64,000 nt of DNA from an uncultured Pelagibacteraceae bacterium (GTDB lineage: Bacteria > Pseudomonadota > Alphaproteobacteria > Pelagibacterales > AG-422-B15), in NCBI GenBank assembly GCA_902624455.1, contig CACNXQ010000003.1, positions 103,029 to 167,028 of the forward strand, given 5' to 3'. The notes below the pieces were generated by a model that searched no databases, had not been told where the DNA came from, and saw nothing but the letters and a program-made list of their open reading frames with translations. Numbering within the stretch: the stretch's first letter is position 1; each line of letters begins with the position of its first letter. Of the stretch, positions 18,201 through 26,571 are shown one piece after another. The translations under genes were made by a program, and so were the position numbers.

Positions 18201-19282
18201 GTATTTTTTTCTACATAAATTGATTGGGAAGGGAAAGCAAATCCAGCATTATTTTCTTCAACGATAGATTTTATTTTAAGTGCAAGCTCTTCTTTGATTT
18301 TAAGCCATTCACCCCATATGGTTGTTGTTGCGAAGCAATAAATTAATATATCAATTGAACTGTCAGAAAATTTTTCAAGTCTTACGAATAGAGGTTGCTG
18401 AGAAGATTTTACAAAGTCTCCACTGCTGCTTATGTATTCTTCAATCTGGTCCCTAATTATTCGGAGTTGATCATGAGTCGTTCTGTATTCAAGTCCAATA
18501 GTCCAATAAATCCGACGACTTTTCATATTACTAAAATTAGTGACGGCATTTTCAGCAAAATTAAAATTTGGGACCATTACTGGAGATGAGTCAAATCGCC
18601 TAATTAACGTTGACCGAAAACCTATTTTCTCTACGACTCCTTCAACAATATTTTCTACTTTAATCCAATCGCCATTTTGGAATCTTTTTTCTAATAGAAT
18701 TAATATACCGGATATTAGATTTTTGAATAAATCCTGCGCTCCAAGCGCAACTGCTACACTCAAAAGTCCAAGACCAGCAAGTATCGGGCCTACTTTAATA
18801 CCCCACAGCTCCAATACTGCAGCAGCTCCAATAACAAATATCAAAAACTTTAAAATTCTAACTCCCCAGTCAATCAAATCATTTGTAAGCACATCTCCTA
18901 GACGATGAGCCAAAAAAGAAAGTGGATCAATGAGTTTGTAAATTAACCAAAAAATTTGAATTGTTATTAGGGATCGATTCAAATTATCAGCGAATGATTC
19001 AAGAGTTATATTTAAATCGATATATTGAGTGCTGATATAAACACCTATTACAATAGGGAAGAACCTCAGGGGACCATCAAATGCCTCTAGAACTTCATCA
19101 TCAATTTTATTTTTTGATTTTTTTACAAGTGATTTAATTCGATTGATAATAATTTTAGAAAAGAGTGAACGAAAAAATACAAAAATGAATAAAATTACAA
19201 TGCCAATTAAAACATTATTCAGATCGATACCAAATACACCTTCATTCCAAACTGATAAAAAAAGATCTAAAAAATCTGACAC
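18197..19282 (-). CDS. MscS-family mechanosensitive ion channel
   Basis: Small-conductance mechanosensitive channel family, 361 residues. Four hydrophobic segments occupy the first half. The pore helix region is rich in Gly/Ala/Leu (LAGLGLLSVAVALGAQDLFKNL, split over the TM3 area), and a cytoplasmic beta domain follows with GDWIKVENIVEGVVEKIGF. Such channels release solutes during osmotic downshift. Membership is clear, but gating and selectivity cannot be predicted. The antisense ORF at 18540-18908 is a shadow. Confidence 0.88.
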   Translation of the reverse strand: MSDFLDLFLSVWNEGVFGIDLNNVLIGIVILFIFVFFRSLFSKIIINRIKSLVKKSKNKIDDEVLEAFDGPLRFFPIVIGVYISTQYIDLNITLESFADNLNRSLITIQIFWLIYKLIDPLSFLAHRLGDVLTNDLIDWGVRILKFLIFVIGAAAVLELWGIKVGPILAGLGLLSVAVALGAQDLFKNLISGILILLEKRFQNGDWIKVENIVEGVVEKIGFRSTLIRRFDSSPVMVPNFNFAENAVTNFSNMKSRRIYWTIGLEYRTTHDQLRIIRDQIEEYISSSGDFVKSSQQPLFVRLEKFSDSSIDILIYCFATTTIWGEWLKIKEELALKIKSIVEENNAGFAFPSQSIYVEKNT

Positions 19283-19332
19283 AATGAGAAAATTTTATCT
19301 GATTTAATAATAATATAATAGTGATTAATCTA

Positions 19333-20187
19333 TTATAAAAAATTATTAATTTCCGCAGAAACTTCATCAATTTTCTCAAGAGGTAACATGTGAGAACTTT
19401 GACCAATGAAGCAAATCTCTGAATGAGGGATAAATTTTTTTATTCTAGATTGGCTGGCATTGTTGCAAACTAGACTTCCTGGTGTAAGCATAATCTTAAC
19501 TGGAATATCAATGTATTTGAGATCAAACCACACCTCGTGAGACGTCAGTCGAAAACAAGCTGACTCCCAAGCGGGATTACATTTAAGCTTATATTGGGTC
19601 TCTTTCTTGAGGCCATACTCAACATAATTAGTTATTACTTCATCACCTGTTTTTGAAAATAGTTTTTTACCTCTAAAATATTCAATTGCTTCTTCTTTAG
19701 TGTCCCAGCCGTTTCTTCTGATACTAGCATTTCGAGCTAAAGGACTTACAAAATGAGCAAGCTTTAAAAACTGTAATAAACGATAACTGATGATGTACCT
19801 TAATGGAAGTATTACTGGTTCAATTAAAATGAGTTTCTTTACTAATTCTGGTTTATGCAACGCAACGAGTAAGCTAGCAGTTGCCCCCATAGAATGACCT
19901 GATAAAACAACCGGCGTCTTAAAATTTTCGATTACACTTAATAAATCATCTCGAAAACTATACCAAGATTTTAGATTGTTCGGATTAGCTTTCAAAGTTG
20001 TATCACCATGACCACGCATGTCATAAGTGTGAATATTGTAATTATTGTTTATTTTATGAAGTAGTGAATTATAAACTCTTCCATTGAAACCATTTGCGTG
20101 AGAAAAAATCAAATTTAATTCATTATTGTTATCAATTGTATATTTTGCGATATTTCCTTCAGGAGTAATAATTTCACTCGACTTCAT
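19333..20187 (-). CDS. alpha/beta hydrolase
   Basis: Alpha/beta-hydrolase fold of 284 residues. The oxyanion-hole segment FSHANGF is near residue 28, the nucleophile elbow SGHSMGAT places Ser99, and the likely catalytic His lies in SSHMLPLE near the end. YDMRGHGDT before the elbow is typical of the general lipase/esterase/haloperoxidase-like group. There is no signal peptide, so it is cytosolic. It starts directly after the DUF4396 gene with no spacing. The substrate is unknown. Confidence 0.8.
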   Translation of the reverse strand: MKSSEIITPEGNIAKYTIDNNNELNLIFSHANGFNGRVYNSLLHKINNNYNIHTYDMRGHGDTTLKANPNNLKSWYSFRDDLLSVIENFKTPVVLSGHSMGATASLLVALHKPELVKKLILIEPVILPLRYIISYRLLQFLKLAHFVSPLARNASIRRNGWDTKEEAIEYFRGKKLFSKTGDEVITNYVEYGLKKETQYKLKCNPAWESACFRLTSHEVWFDLKYIDIPVKIMLTPGSLVCNNASQSRIKKFIPHSEICFIGQSSHMLPLEKIDEVSAEINNFL

Positions 20188-20613
20188 TTAATGACAGGCT
20201 TGATTATATTTTTTAAGTCGAAAATAATTGTAGGGGAGGGGCGTTACAAATCCTGCAAGCAACATAAATGGTATAATCGTTAAGGTTAAAACACCTCCTG
20301 CAAAGATCAAGTCAACTGCATTCATAGCAATTTCCATACTTATCATACTTATAAGACTCATTTTAATTGCAATATTTAATGCTTCAAAGATAGGAAATTG
20401 TTTTGCTAAAATTATAGTTTCTAGAATAATACTTGTGATAATTCCATTAATAATAGCAAGAAGCATAACTAAATAGATTGATAATGAATGATCAATTGAT
20501 TGAAAAAAGTAAATGGTACCAAAATCTCCTATACTGCATCCAATCAGACACCACATTGTATTGTAGCTACTTTTTCTCCAAGTAGATTTACATGTCCAAT
20601 CAATATCAAGCAT
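20188..20613 (-). CDS. DUF4396-type membrane protein
   Basis: A 141-residue integral-membrane protein with four hydrophobic segments. It shows the DUF4396-like elements TWRKSSYNTMWCLIGCSIGD, a central MEIAMNAVDL helix with charged/polar membrane residues, and a C-terminal TPLPYNYFRLKKY. Members of the family are often linked to metal- or redox-related genes, but no activity is established. It overlaps the DUF1289 gene by 8 bases and abuts the hydrolase, forming a three-gene unit. Cysteines at the N-terminal edge and a Cys-His ending could matter for metal binding, but this is speculative. Confidence 0.65.
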   Translation of the reverse strand: MLDIDWTCKSTWRKSSYNTMWCLIGCSIGDFGTIYFFQSIDHSLSIYLVMLLAIINGIITSIILETIILAKQFPIFEALNIAIKMSLISMISMEIAMNAVDLIFAGGVLTLTIIPFMLLAGFVTPLPYNYFRLKKYNQACH

Positions 20614-20818
20614 ATTTACGATTAAACTTTATTTTTCTCTCTTTAGAGTCTTCGATCACTTCTTTTTTCTGATTAGTACTCATTGATGTCCAAGACGTTA
20701 TTTCATACTGTTCTCGAAAGCAGCCAATACAGACCATACCATCCATAAAATTTTTATCGTATTTGCAAACCTTCACACATGGACTTGAAACAGTTGAATT
20801 ATCTCGACTTTTAGACAT
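20606..20818 (-). CDS. DUF1289 family small cysteine protein
   Basis: A 70-residue protein with the DUF1289 signature SPCVKVCKYD followed by VCIGCFR, giving four cysteines in C-x3-C and C-x2-C pairs that could bind a metal or Fe-S centre. The SWTSMSTNQKKEV segment after it is also typical. I choose the ATG at 20818 over the upstream GTG at 20833. Function is unestablished for the family. It is the first gene of the DUF1289-DUF4396-hydrolase unit and is divergent from rpoZ. Confidence 0.8.
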   Translation of the reverse strand: MSKSRDNSTVSSPCVKVCKYDKNFMDGMVCIGCFREQYEITSWTSMSTNQKKEVIEDSKERKIKFNRKYA

Positions 20819-20909
20819 TATAATTGTCACCAAAAACGCACTTTTATTTAGAACTTGATTTATTTATATATTTCAATAAAAAGCAACTTCAATTTCCACA
20901 TATTAAAAT

Positions 20910-21533
20910 ATGGCAAGAATAACTGTTGAAGACTGCATAAAACAAGTAAATAACCAATATGACTTGGTAATATTGGCTAAAGAAAGAGCTGTTCAATTAG
21001 GAAGAGGTGCTGCACCAGCCGTTGATCCAGAAGATGATAAAAAACCTGTTATTGCTCTGAGAGAAATTGGTGAGTCCAAAGTAACACCTGAGGAGCTACA
21101 GGAGAGCATTGTATCAAAACTTCGACAGATACCTGATTATCAAGAGGAAGAGGAACTCGAAGAAGTTGATAATGATACTTTTAGACAAATGTATCAAGGT
21201 GGTTTGTCAAAATCAGAAATGGAAAAATCAGCAACTAGAAAGTTTACTGCTAGATCTCCTCGTAATGAGACTAGAGTTAAACCATTAGAAGAGCAAACTC
21301 ATGTAACTGATCTCAAAAATAATGAGGAGAGTATTACAGAAGAATCTGATCAAAACAATACAACTGACTCGCCCGAAACTATTGATGAAGCAGCACCAAG
21401 TGTTGAAGAGATATTAGCTGAGTCTGCAAGTTCAGATGATGTAACTCCAGATATTAATATTCCTGAGCATGATCAAGAATCTGAGATTAATGAATCAACT
21501 GCTCAAGAAGAAGCTTCAAATAAAGAAGACTAA
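20910..21533 (+). CDS. rpoZ: RNA polymerase omega subunit with long acidic C-terminal extension
   Basis: The first 75 or so residues match omega: MARITVEDCIKQVNNQYDLV, then a helix with AKERAVQLGRGAAP and KKPVIALREI. Omega assists beta' folding and ppGpp sensing. Ordinary alphaproteobacterial omegas are much shorter, roughly 90-150 residues. This one is 207 residues and carries a tail very rich in Glu, Asp, Ser and Thr (for example QEEEELEEVDND and ESASSDDVTPD), probably disordered. A basic island (RKFTARSPRNETRVK) interrupts it. It is followed by the acyl-CoA dehydrogenase pair after only 5 bases, so they may share a transcript. Confidence 0.9.
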   Translation: MARITVEDCIKQVNNQYDLVILAKERAVQLGRGAAPAVDPEDDKKPVIALREIGESKVTPEELQESIVSKLRQIPDYQEEEELEEVDNDTFRQMYQGGLSKSEMEKSATRKFTARSPRNETRVKPLEEQTHVTDLKNNEESITEESDQNNTTDSPETIDEAAPSVEEILAESASSDDVTPDINIPEHDQESEINESTAQEEASNKED

Positions 21534-21538
21534 ATCTA

Positions 21539-22672
21539 ATGAATTTTGACTTTTCAGATGATCAAAAGCTTCTGCGTGATCAAGCTAGAAAATTTCTTAC
21601 AGATAAATGTGATCGTTCAACTGTTAGAACTGTTTTAGAAGATAACAGCAACTACTATTCAAATGACTTATGGAAGTCCATTTCAGAGATGGGATGGACA
21701 GGAACAGCAATACCCGAAGAATATGGAGGCCTTGGATTAGGAATGTTGGAGCTATGTATAATTGCTGAAGAACTTGGTAGATCACTTGCTCCAACCCCGT
21801 TTTCATCATCAATTTATTTATTTGCAGAATTTATAAAGTTGTATGGTAATGAAGAACAAAAAACTAAAATTCTTCCATTGATTGCAAGTGGTGAAAAGAT
21901 TGGTACATTCGCACTATCTGAAACAAATGGTACTCCAAAGCCTAGTAATATTAGTACTGAGGAAAATGGTTTAAAATTAACAGGCACAAAATCACCAGTA
22001 AGTGACGGACAATCAGCTGATTACATTATTGTTGCTGCTAATTCTGACAGCAATAAAGACCCTAATTCTTTATCATTATATATTATTGATAAAAGCCAAG
22101 AGGGAGTCGAGATCTCTGAGCTTGAAACAATCGATCCAACTCGACCAGCATGTACAATTAATTTAAAGGCCGCTGATTGTGAAATGTTGGGAGAAAAAGG
22201 AAATGGCTGGAATATGATTGAAAATATTTTTAATCGAGCTGCAGTACTATTTTCATTTGAACAAGTAGGTGGTGCACAAGTTAGTTTAGATGAAGCTAAA
22301 AAATATTCACTTGAGAGATTTGCATTTGGTAGACCAATAGGCTCATTTCAATCCCTGAAACATAGAATGGCAGACATGTATGTAAAAATTGAGCTTGCAA
22401 GATCTAATGCTTATTATGGTGCTTGGGCATTAAGTACCGACTCGGCAGAGTTACCAGTTGCAGCTGCAGGCGCAAGAGTAAGTGCTTCAGATGCTTTTAA
22501 CTATTCTTCTCAGGAAAATATTCAAATTCATGGTGGAGTAGGCTTTACGTGGGAATACGATTGCCACTTGTTTTATCGAAGATCGAAATTACTTTCATTA
22601 AATATTGGTAGTCAAAGACAATGGAAAGAAAATTTAATTTCAAATCTTGAAAAAAGGAATATATTACAATAA
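21539..22672 (+). CDS. acyl-CoA dehydrogenase, small-subunit type (pair 1)
   Basis: Acyl-CoA dehydrogenase fold of 377 residues: N-terminal helical domain (FDFSDDQKLLRDQARKF), middle beta domain, and C-terminal helical domain with SLERFAFGRPIGSFQ and IQIHGGVGFTWEYDCHLFYRR. The C-terminus lacks both the YEG and GG(T/S)(D/N)E elements and resembles the shorter partner of two-gene heterotetrameric steroid/fatty acyl-CoA dehydrogenases such as mycobacterial FadE27/FadE29. Its stop overlaps the next ACAD start by one base (TAATG), supporting an obligate complex. The substrate is not predictable beyond a bulky or branched acyl-CoA. Confidence 0.82.
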   Translation: MNFDFSDDQKLLRDQARKFLTDKCDRSTVRTVLEDNSNYYSNDLWKSISEMGWTGTAIPEEYGGLGLGMLELCIIAEELGRSLAPTPFSSSIYLFAEFIKLYGNEEQKTKILPLIASGEKIGTFALSETNGTPKPSNISTEENGLKLTGTKSPVSDGQSADYIIVAANSDSNKDPNSLSLYIIDKSQEGVEISELETIDPTRPACTINLKAADCEMLGEKGNGWNMIENIFNRAAVLFSFEQVGGAQVSLDEAKKYSLERFAFGRPIGSFQSLKHRMADMYVKIELARSNAYYGAWALSTDSAELPVAAAGARVSASDAFNYSSQENIQIHGGVGFTWEYDCHLFYRRSKLLSLNIGSQRQWKENLISNLEKRNILQ

Positions 22673-23937
22673 TGGATTTTAACGACACATCGAAAGAAGC
22701 TGAATTCAGACAGAGAGTTCGAGATTTTCTAGACCAAAACGCTGAAAAAAGAGTTAACTCAAAACAAGCTGAAGTCTCATCAGCCGGTGCTCCTGAAACT
22801 GTTCAAGGTGGAGCTGAGGCGGCAAAGATTGCACTTAATAATGCTAAAGAGTGGCAAAAGAAAAAAGCTGAAGCTGGTTTTGCCGCTATCTTATGGCCAA
22901 AAGAGTTTGGTGGATATGGAGGTACTCCTATTGAACAAGTTATTTATCAACAAGAGGAGCATAACTATTTTGTTCATTCAGGATATTTTGAAATAGGTAT
23001 AGGCATGTTGGGCCCCACAATGATGGTTTGGGGTAAAGATGAAGATAAAAAAAGATACCTCCCTAAAATGATAACTGGTGAAGAAATCTGGTGCCAGTTA
23101 TTTTCTGAACCATCTGCAGGCTCAGACCTTGCAGGAATAAGGATGAAAGCTGAAAAAGACGGTGACGAATGGGTACTGAACGGTCAAAAGGTTTGGACTT
23201 CTGGAGCTCATTTCGCAGATTATGGAATGGTTGTTGCCCGATCAGATCCAAGTGCGCTCAAACATAAGGGTTTAACTTATTTCTTTTTAGACATGAAAAC
23301 CCCTGGAGTTGAAGCAAAGCCAATTAAACAAATATCAGGTTCGGCAAACTTTAATGAAGTATTTTTTAATGATGTAAGAATTCCTGACTCTCAAAGATTG
23401 GGTGCGGAAGGAGACGGTTGGAAAGTTGCACTAACGACTCTTATGAATGAACGTCTAGCCGTTGGTGATCCACCAGGACTTGATTTTGATCAAATTTTTG
23501 AAGCTACCAAAGAAATAGAAGTTGAGGATGGTCTTGCAATTAAGAACAGTGAAGTAAGACAGAAAATGGCTGAATGGTATGTTCAATCTCGTGGATTGCA
23601 GTACACAAAATATAGATCTATGACGGCTTTGTCTAAGGGGCAAACACCAGGACCTGAATTATCCATAAGTAAGCTTGTAACCGCATCAAAGATGCAAGAA
23701 GTTTCATCTTACGCACTTGATCTTATGGATATGGCTGGATATGTTCATCATGATAAAAATCCCGTTATGAGAAATTTATTTCAAAATGGTTATTTCTTCT
23801 CAGCTGCTATGCGAATTGCTGGTGGTACGGATGAAGTCTTAAGAAATATTATTGCAGAGAGAGTTCTTGGACTTCCTCAGGACGAGAGACCAGATAAAAA
23901 AGTTCCATTTAACGAACTTCCATCAGGTAAAAACTAA
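22672..23937 (+). CDS. acyl-CoA dehydrogenase, large-subunit type (pair 1)
   Basis: Acyl-CoA dehydrogenase of 421 residues. The flavin/substrate segment is WCQLFSEPSAGSDLAG, followed by NGQKVWTSGAHFADY. The C-terminus AGGTDEVLRNIIAERVLGLP is the FadE26/FadE28/FadE34-like ending. The position that is the catalytic Glu in medium-chain enzymes (YEG) is Gly, as is usual for this branch, which takes its base from another helix. Translational coupling to the preceding gene suggests an alpha2beta2 enzyme. An extended N-terminal region (RVNSKQAEVSSAGAPETV) is an unusual insertion before the core. Confidence 0.86.
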   Translation: MDFNDTSKEAEFRQRVRDFLDQNAEKRVNSKQAEVSSAGAPETVQGGAEAAKIALNNAKEWQKKKAEAGFAAILWPKEFGGYGGTPIEQVIYQQEEHNYFVHSGYFEIGIGMLGPTMMVWGKDEDKKRYLPKMITGEEIWCQLFSEPSAGSDLAGIRMKAEKDGDEWVLNGQKVWTSGAHFADYGMVVARSDPSALKHKGLTYFFLDMKTPGVEAKPIKQISGSANFNEVFFNDVRIPDSQRLGAEGDGWKVALTTLMNERLAVGDPPGLDFDQIFEATKEIEVEDGLAIKNSEVRQKMAEWYVQSRGLQYTKYRSMTALSKGQTPGPELSISKLVTASKMQEVSSYALDLMDMAGYVHHDKNPVMRNLFQNGYFFSAAMRIAGGTDEVLRNIIAERVLGLPQDERPDKKVPFNELPSGKN

Positions 23938-23944
23938 ACACCCA

Positions 23945-24796
23945 GTGATAGAAGCTATATTAGGTAATTTACCTACTGATAGTATCTTCTTGTCTCTATT
24001 CATGCTAATTGCAGTTGGAGCATTTGCAGGCTTTATAGCTGGATTATTTGGCATAGGTGGAGGTGTGGTGATTGTTCCTCTTCTCTACTATATTTTTACA
24101 CTAGCTGACGTAGATGAGGGTGTAAGAATGCACTTAGCTGTTGGAACATCATTGGGCAATATTGTACTTGTATCAATAATTTCAGCAGTTAGTCATTCAA
24201 GAAAAAATGCAGTTGATTTAGAAATAGTAAAATTTCTTGCATCATCTTTAATTACAGGTGTGATTTTAGGATCTATTGCTATCGCCATCTTAAAAGGTAG
24301 TAGTTTAATATTAATTTATTCAATCATTCTTATTGTAGTAGCATTTCAATTTTTCTTTTGGAGAGACACTTGGGAAATTTCACCAGAGTTTCCTAAAAAT
24401 ATGTTTGGTCGTTTGTGTGGTTCATTAATTGGATTTTTATCTGTATTAATTGGAGTTGGCGGTGGTTCTATGAGCATACCATTTTTGAAGATGTATGGTT
24501 TTCAGATACATAAAGCAATTGGAACAGCGGCAGCTTTTGGAGTTATTATCGCAATACCTGGCGCAGCTGGCTTCATGATAGCAGGCATATCTAATAATGT
24601 GATACTACCTTATAGCCTTGGTTATATAAATTTTTTAGGTTTATTAATGATTACTCCAATAACAATTTTATCAGCCCCCTTTGGAGTGAGGTTCGCACAC
24701 TCACTATCTAAAGATAAGCTAAATTTAATTTTTGGATTTTTTATACTCTTAATGGCCATAAGATTCTTTATGGAGTGGCTTAATCTTACTTCATAA
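23945..24796 (+). CDS. TauE/SafE family anion permease
   Basis: Eight or so hydrophobic segments and the duplicated family motif (AGLFGIGGGVVIVPLL near the N-terminus and IGVGGGSMSIPFL in the second half) identify the sulfite/organosulfonate exporter family. The ORF track begins at 23852 inside the ACAD gene. I prefer the in-frame GTG at 23945, 7 bases after the ACAD stop, giving about 283 residues; an ATG at 24002 would cut into the first membrane helix. The transported anion is unknown. It overlaps the convergent phosphohexomutase gene by 6 bases. Confidence 0.83.
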   Translation: MIEAILGNLPTDSIFLSLFMLIAVGAFAGFIAGLFGIGGGVVIVPLLYYIFTLADVDEGVRMHLAVGTSLGNIVLVSIISAVSHSRKNAVDLEIVKFLASSLITGVILGSIAIAILKGSSLILIYSIILIVVAFQFFFWRDTWEISPEFPKNMFGRLCGSLIGFLSVLIGVGGGSMSIPFLKMYGFQIHKAIGTAAAFGVIIAIPGAAGFMIAGISNNVILPYSLGYINFLGLLMITPITILSAPFGVRFAHSLSKDKLNLIFGFFILLMAIRFFMEWLNLTS

Positions 24797-26299
24797 AGAT
24801 TGATCGTATTTACCAACTTTTCCAGTACTTTCCAAAAGTTGGTTTATTGCGTTAAAAATTTCTTTTACTTCTTTTTCAGACTCAAAGCTTTCTATTACAA
24901 TCACAAGGGAAGGCTTATTTGATGAGGCTCTGATCAAACCCCAAGAATTATTTTCAAATTCGAAACGAATTCCATTAATAGTATTGATGGATTTAATCTT
25001 TAACTTTGCAAAGGTTTGATCATTCTTTTGTATTTTTTGAATTTTATCTACCAGATCATCAACAACTTCATATTTTTCCTCATCTTTGCAGAAAGGTGCC
25101 ATTGTTGGTGATTGGTAGGTTCGAGGAATTTTGGTTCTAATTTCAGAGAGTTTAAGTGGCAAATTCTTTTGAAGGTAATTTATCATGAGACAAGCTGATT
25201 TTAGTCCATCATCAAATCCTAAACCAAGTGGTTGATTTATGAAAAAATGTCCACTTTTCTCAAATCCACATAATGCATTGATCTCTTTTACTCTTCTTTT
25301 CATATACGAATGCCCAGTTTTCCACATATCTATTTCACAATTTTTATTTTTAAGAATTTTACTATTTTGGTACAGACCAGTTGATTTGACATCGATGACA
25401 AATTTCGAATTTGGATACTCTTCGGCCAATGACTCGGATAGTAATAATCCAATCTTATCTGAGAAAATTTCTTCACCTTTATCATCCACAACTCCGAGTC
25501 GATCTCCATCTCCATCAAAAGCGAAACCTACGTCTGCATCATGCTTTTTTACTGCACTTGCCAGATCCTCTAACATTACCAGATCCTCTGGGTTTGGATT
25601 GTAATTTGGGAACTCAAAATTGAGATCGCAGTGCAATTCAATTACCTCACATCCAATTTTTCTTAATAATGTTGGAGCAAATGCTCCAGCTGTGCCATTG
25701 CCACAAGCTGCAACCACTTTAATTTTTTTCTCTATTTTCTTATTAACAAGATAGTCGAGATAAGCAACATGAACATCCTTGATAAATTTATAAGTTCCAC
25801 TTGGTCTAACTTGAAATTGTTTATAATCTTCAGAGATTTTTTTTATTTCACTTACTTCATCAGGACCAAAAGTAAGCGATTTTTCAATACCACATTTTAT
25901 GCCAGTCCAGCCGTTTTCATTATGACTAGCGGTTACCATAGCCAAACTATCTGCATCAAAATGATGTTGCGCAAAATAAACCATGGGAGACAATGAGAGA
26001 CCAATATCAATAACATTCATATTTGCTGACATTAAACCACGGACTAAGTAATTTTTGACCTCTTCACTATAAGATCTATAGTCTTGACCCACTACAATGC
26101 TTGCTGATGCTCCTTTTTTATCAGAAATAAACTTGCCTAAACTATAACCAAATAATTCTAGTCCTTTTTTATTTATATCTTTTGGATACAACCATCTGAC
26201 ATCGTATTCTCTAAAGCCTAGAGGTGAAATTTTTACATCACCGTCTACTATTGTACTAAGGTCAATTTCAAGACCTTTTTGCTCATCAAAAATTGTCAT
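24791..26299 (-). CDS. phosphomannomutase/phosphoglucomutase
   Basis: Alpha-D-phosphohexomutase of 502 residues interconverting 1- and 6-phosphates of mannose or glucose for nucleotide-sugar and envelope polysaccharide synthesis. The phosphoserine loop is VTASHNENG with Ser125, and the Mg loop is DGDGDRLG near 262-269. A sugar-binding GFEKSGHFF segment and a C-terminal phosphate loop region (RASSNKPSLVI) complete the four domains. ManB/AlgC versus Pgm specificity cannot be settled. Divergent from the B12 riboswitch locus. Confidence 0.9.
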   Translation of the reverse strand: MTIFDEQKGLEIDLSTIVDGDVKISPLGFREYDVRWLYPKDINKKGLELFGYSLGKFISDKKGASASIVVGQDYRSYSEEVKNYLVRGLMSANMNVIDIGLSLSPMVYFAQHHFDADSLAMVTASHNENGWTGIKCGIEKSLTFGPDEVSEIKKISEDYKQFQVRPSGTYKFIKDVHVAYLDYLVNKKIEKKIKVVAACGNGTAGAFAPTLLRKIGCEVIELHCDLNFEFPNYNPNPEDLVMLEDLASAVKKHDADVGFAFDGDGDRLGVVDDKGEEIFSDKIGLLLSESLAEEYPNSKFVIDVKSTGLYQNSKILKNKNCEIDMWKTGHSYMKRRVKEINALCGFEKSGHFFINQPLGLGFDDGLKSACLMINYLQKNLPLKLSEIRTKIPRTYQSPTMAPFCKDEEKYEVVDDLVDKIQKIQKNDQTFAKLKIKSINTINGIRFEFENNSWGLIRASSNKPSLVIVIESFESEKEVKEIFNAINQLLESTGKVGKYDQSL

Positions 26300-26342
26300 A
26301 AAAAATCTTGATTAATAAGATTAAATATAGAATAGTTTTAAT

Positions 26343-26492
26343 GTTGGTTCACGTAAAGTGAATAACAGGGAATAAGGTTTAAATCCTTAACTGTACCCGC
26401 AACTGTGATAGTGGAGTTTTTAGAAATATGTCACTGGGAAACTGGGAAGACTTCTAAAAATTAAGATACTTTAGTCAGGAGACCTACCAACA
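26343..26492 (+). promoter_or_regulatory. cobalamin (AdoCbl-class) riboswitch
   Basis: The leader upstream of the TonB receptor has the recognisable B12-box series in order: GGTTC with following AACAGGGAA, AAATCC, CTGTACCCGCAACTGT, a TCACTGG/CTGGGAAG region and AGTCAGGAGACCTACC. These are the conserved elements of the cobalamin riboswitch, which represses the downstream gene when B12 is bound. The boundaries are approximate because they come from motif positions, not from folding. Roughly 80 bases separate its end from the ATG, enough for a sequestering expression platform; ggagacaaat just before the ATG is the likely SD. It fills the 272-base gap between genes. Confidence 0.93.
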
Positions 26493-26571
26493 AAATTATA
26501 GTCATCCACATCTGATCGGGATAATCATTTGGACAAATTTGTTTGCGGTGACTTCAAACTGGAGACAAATT

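Noticed and set aside
18540-18908. 122-residue plus-strand ORF antisense to the MscS-family gene
   Set aside because: Shadow of the channel gene; rich in Ser/Pro/Lys with no motif, and the opposite strand has clear family features.
25239-25604. 121-residue plus-strand ORF inside the phosphohexomutase gene
   Set aside because: Antisense frame over the conserved DGDGDRLG region; no independent signal.
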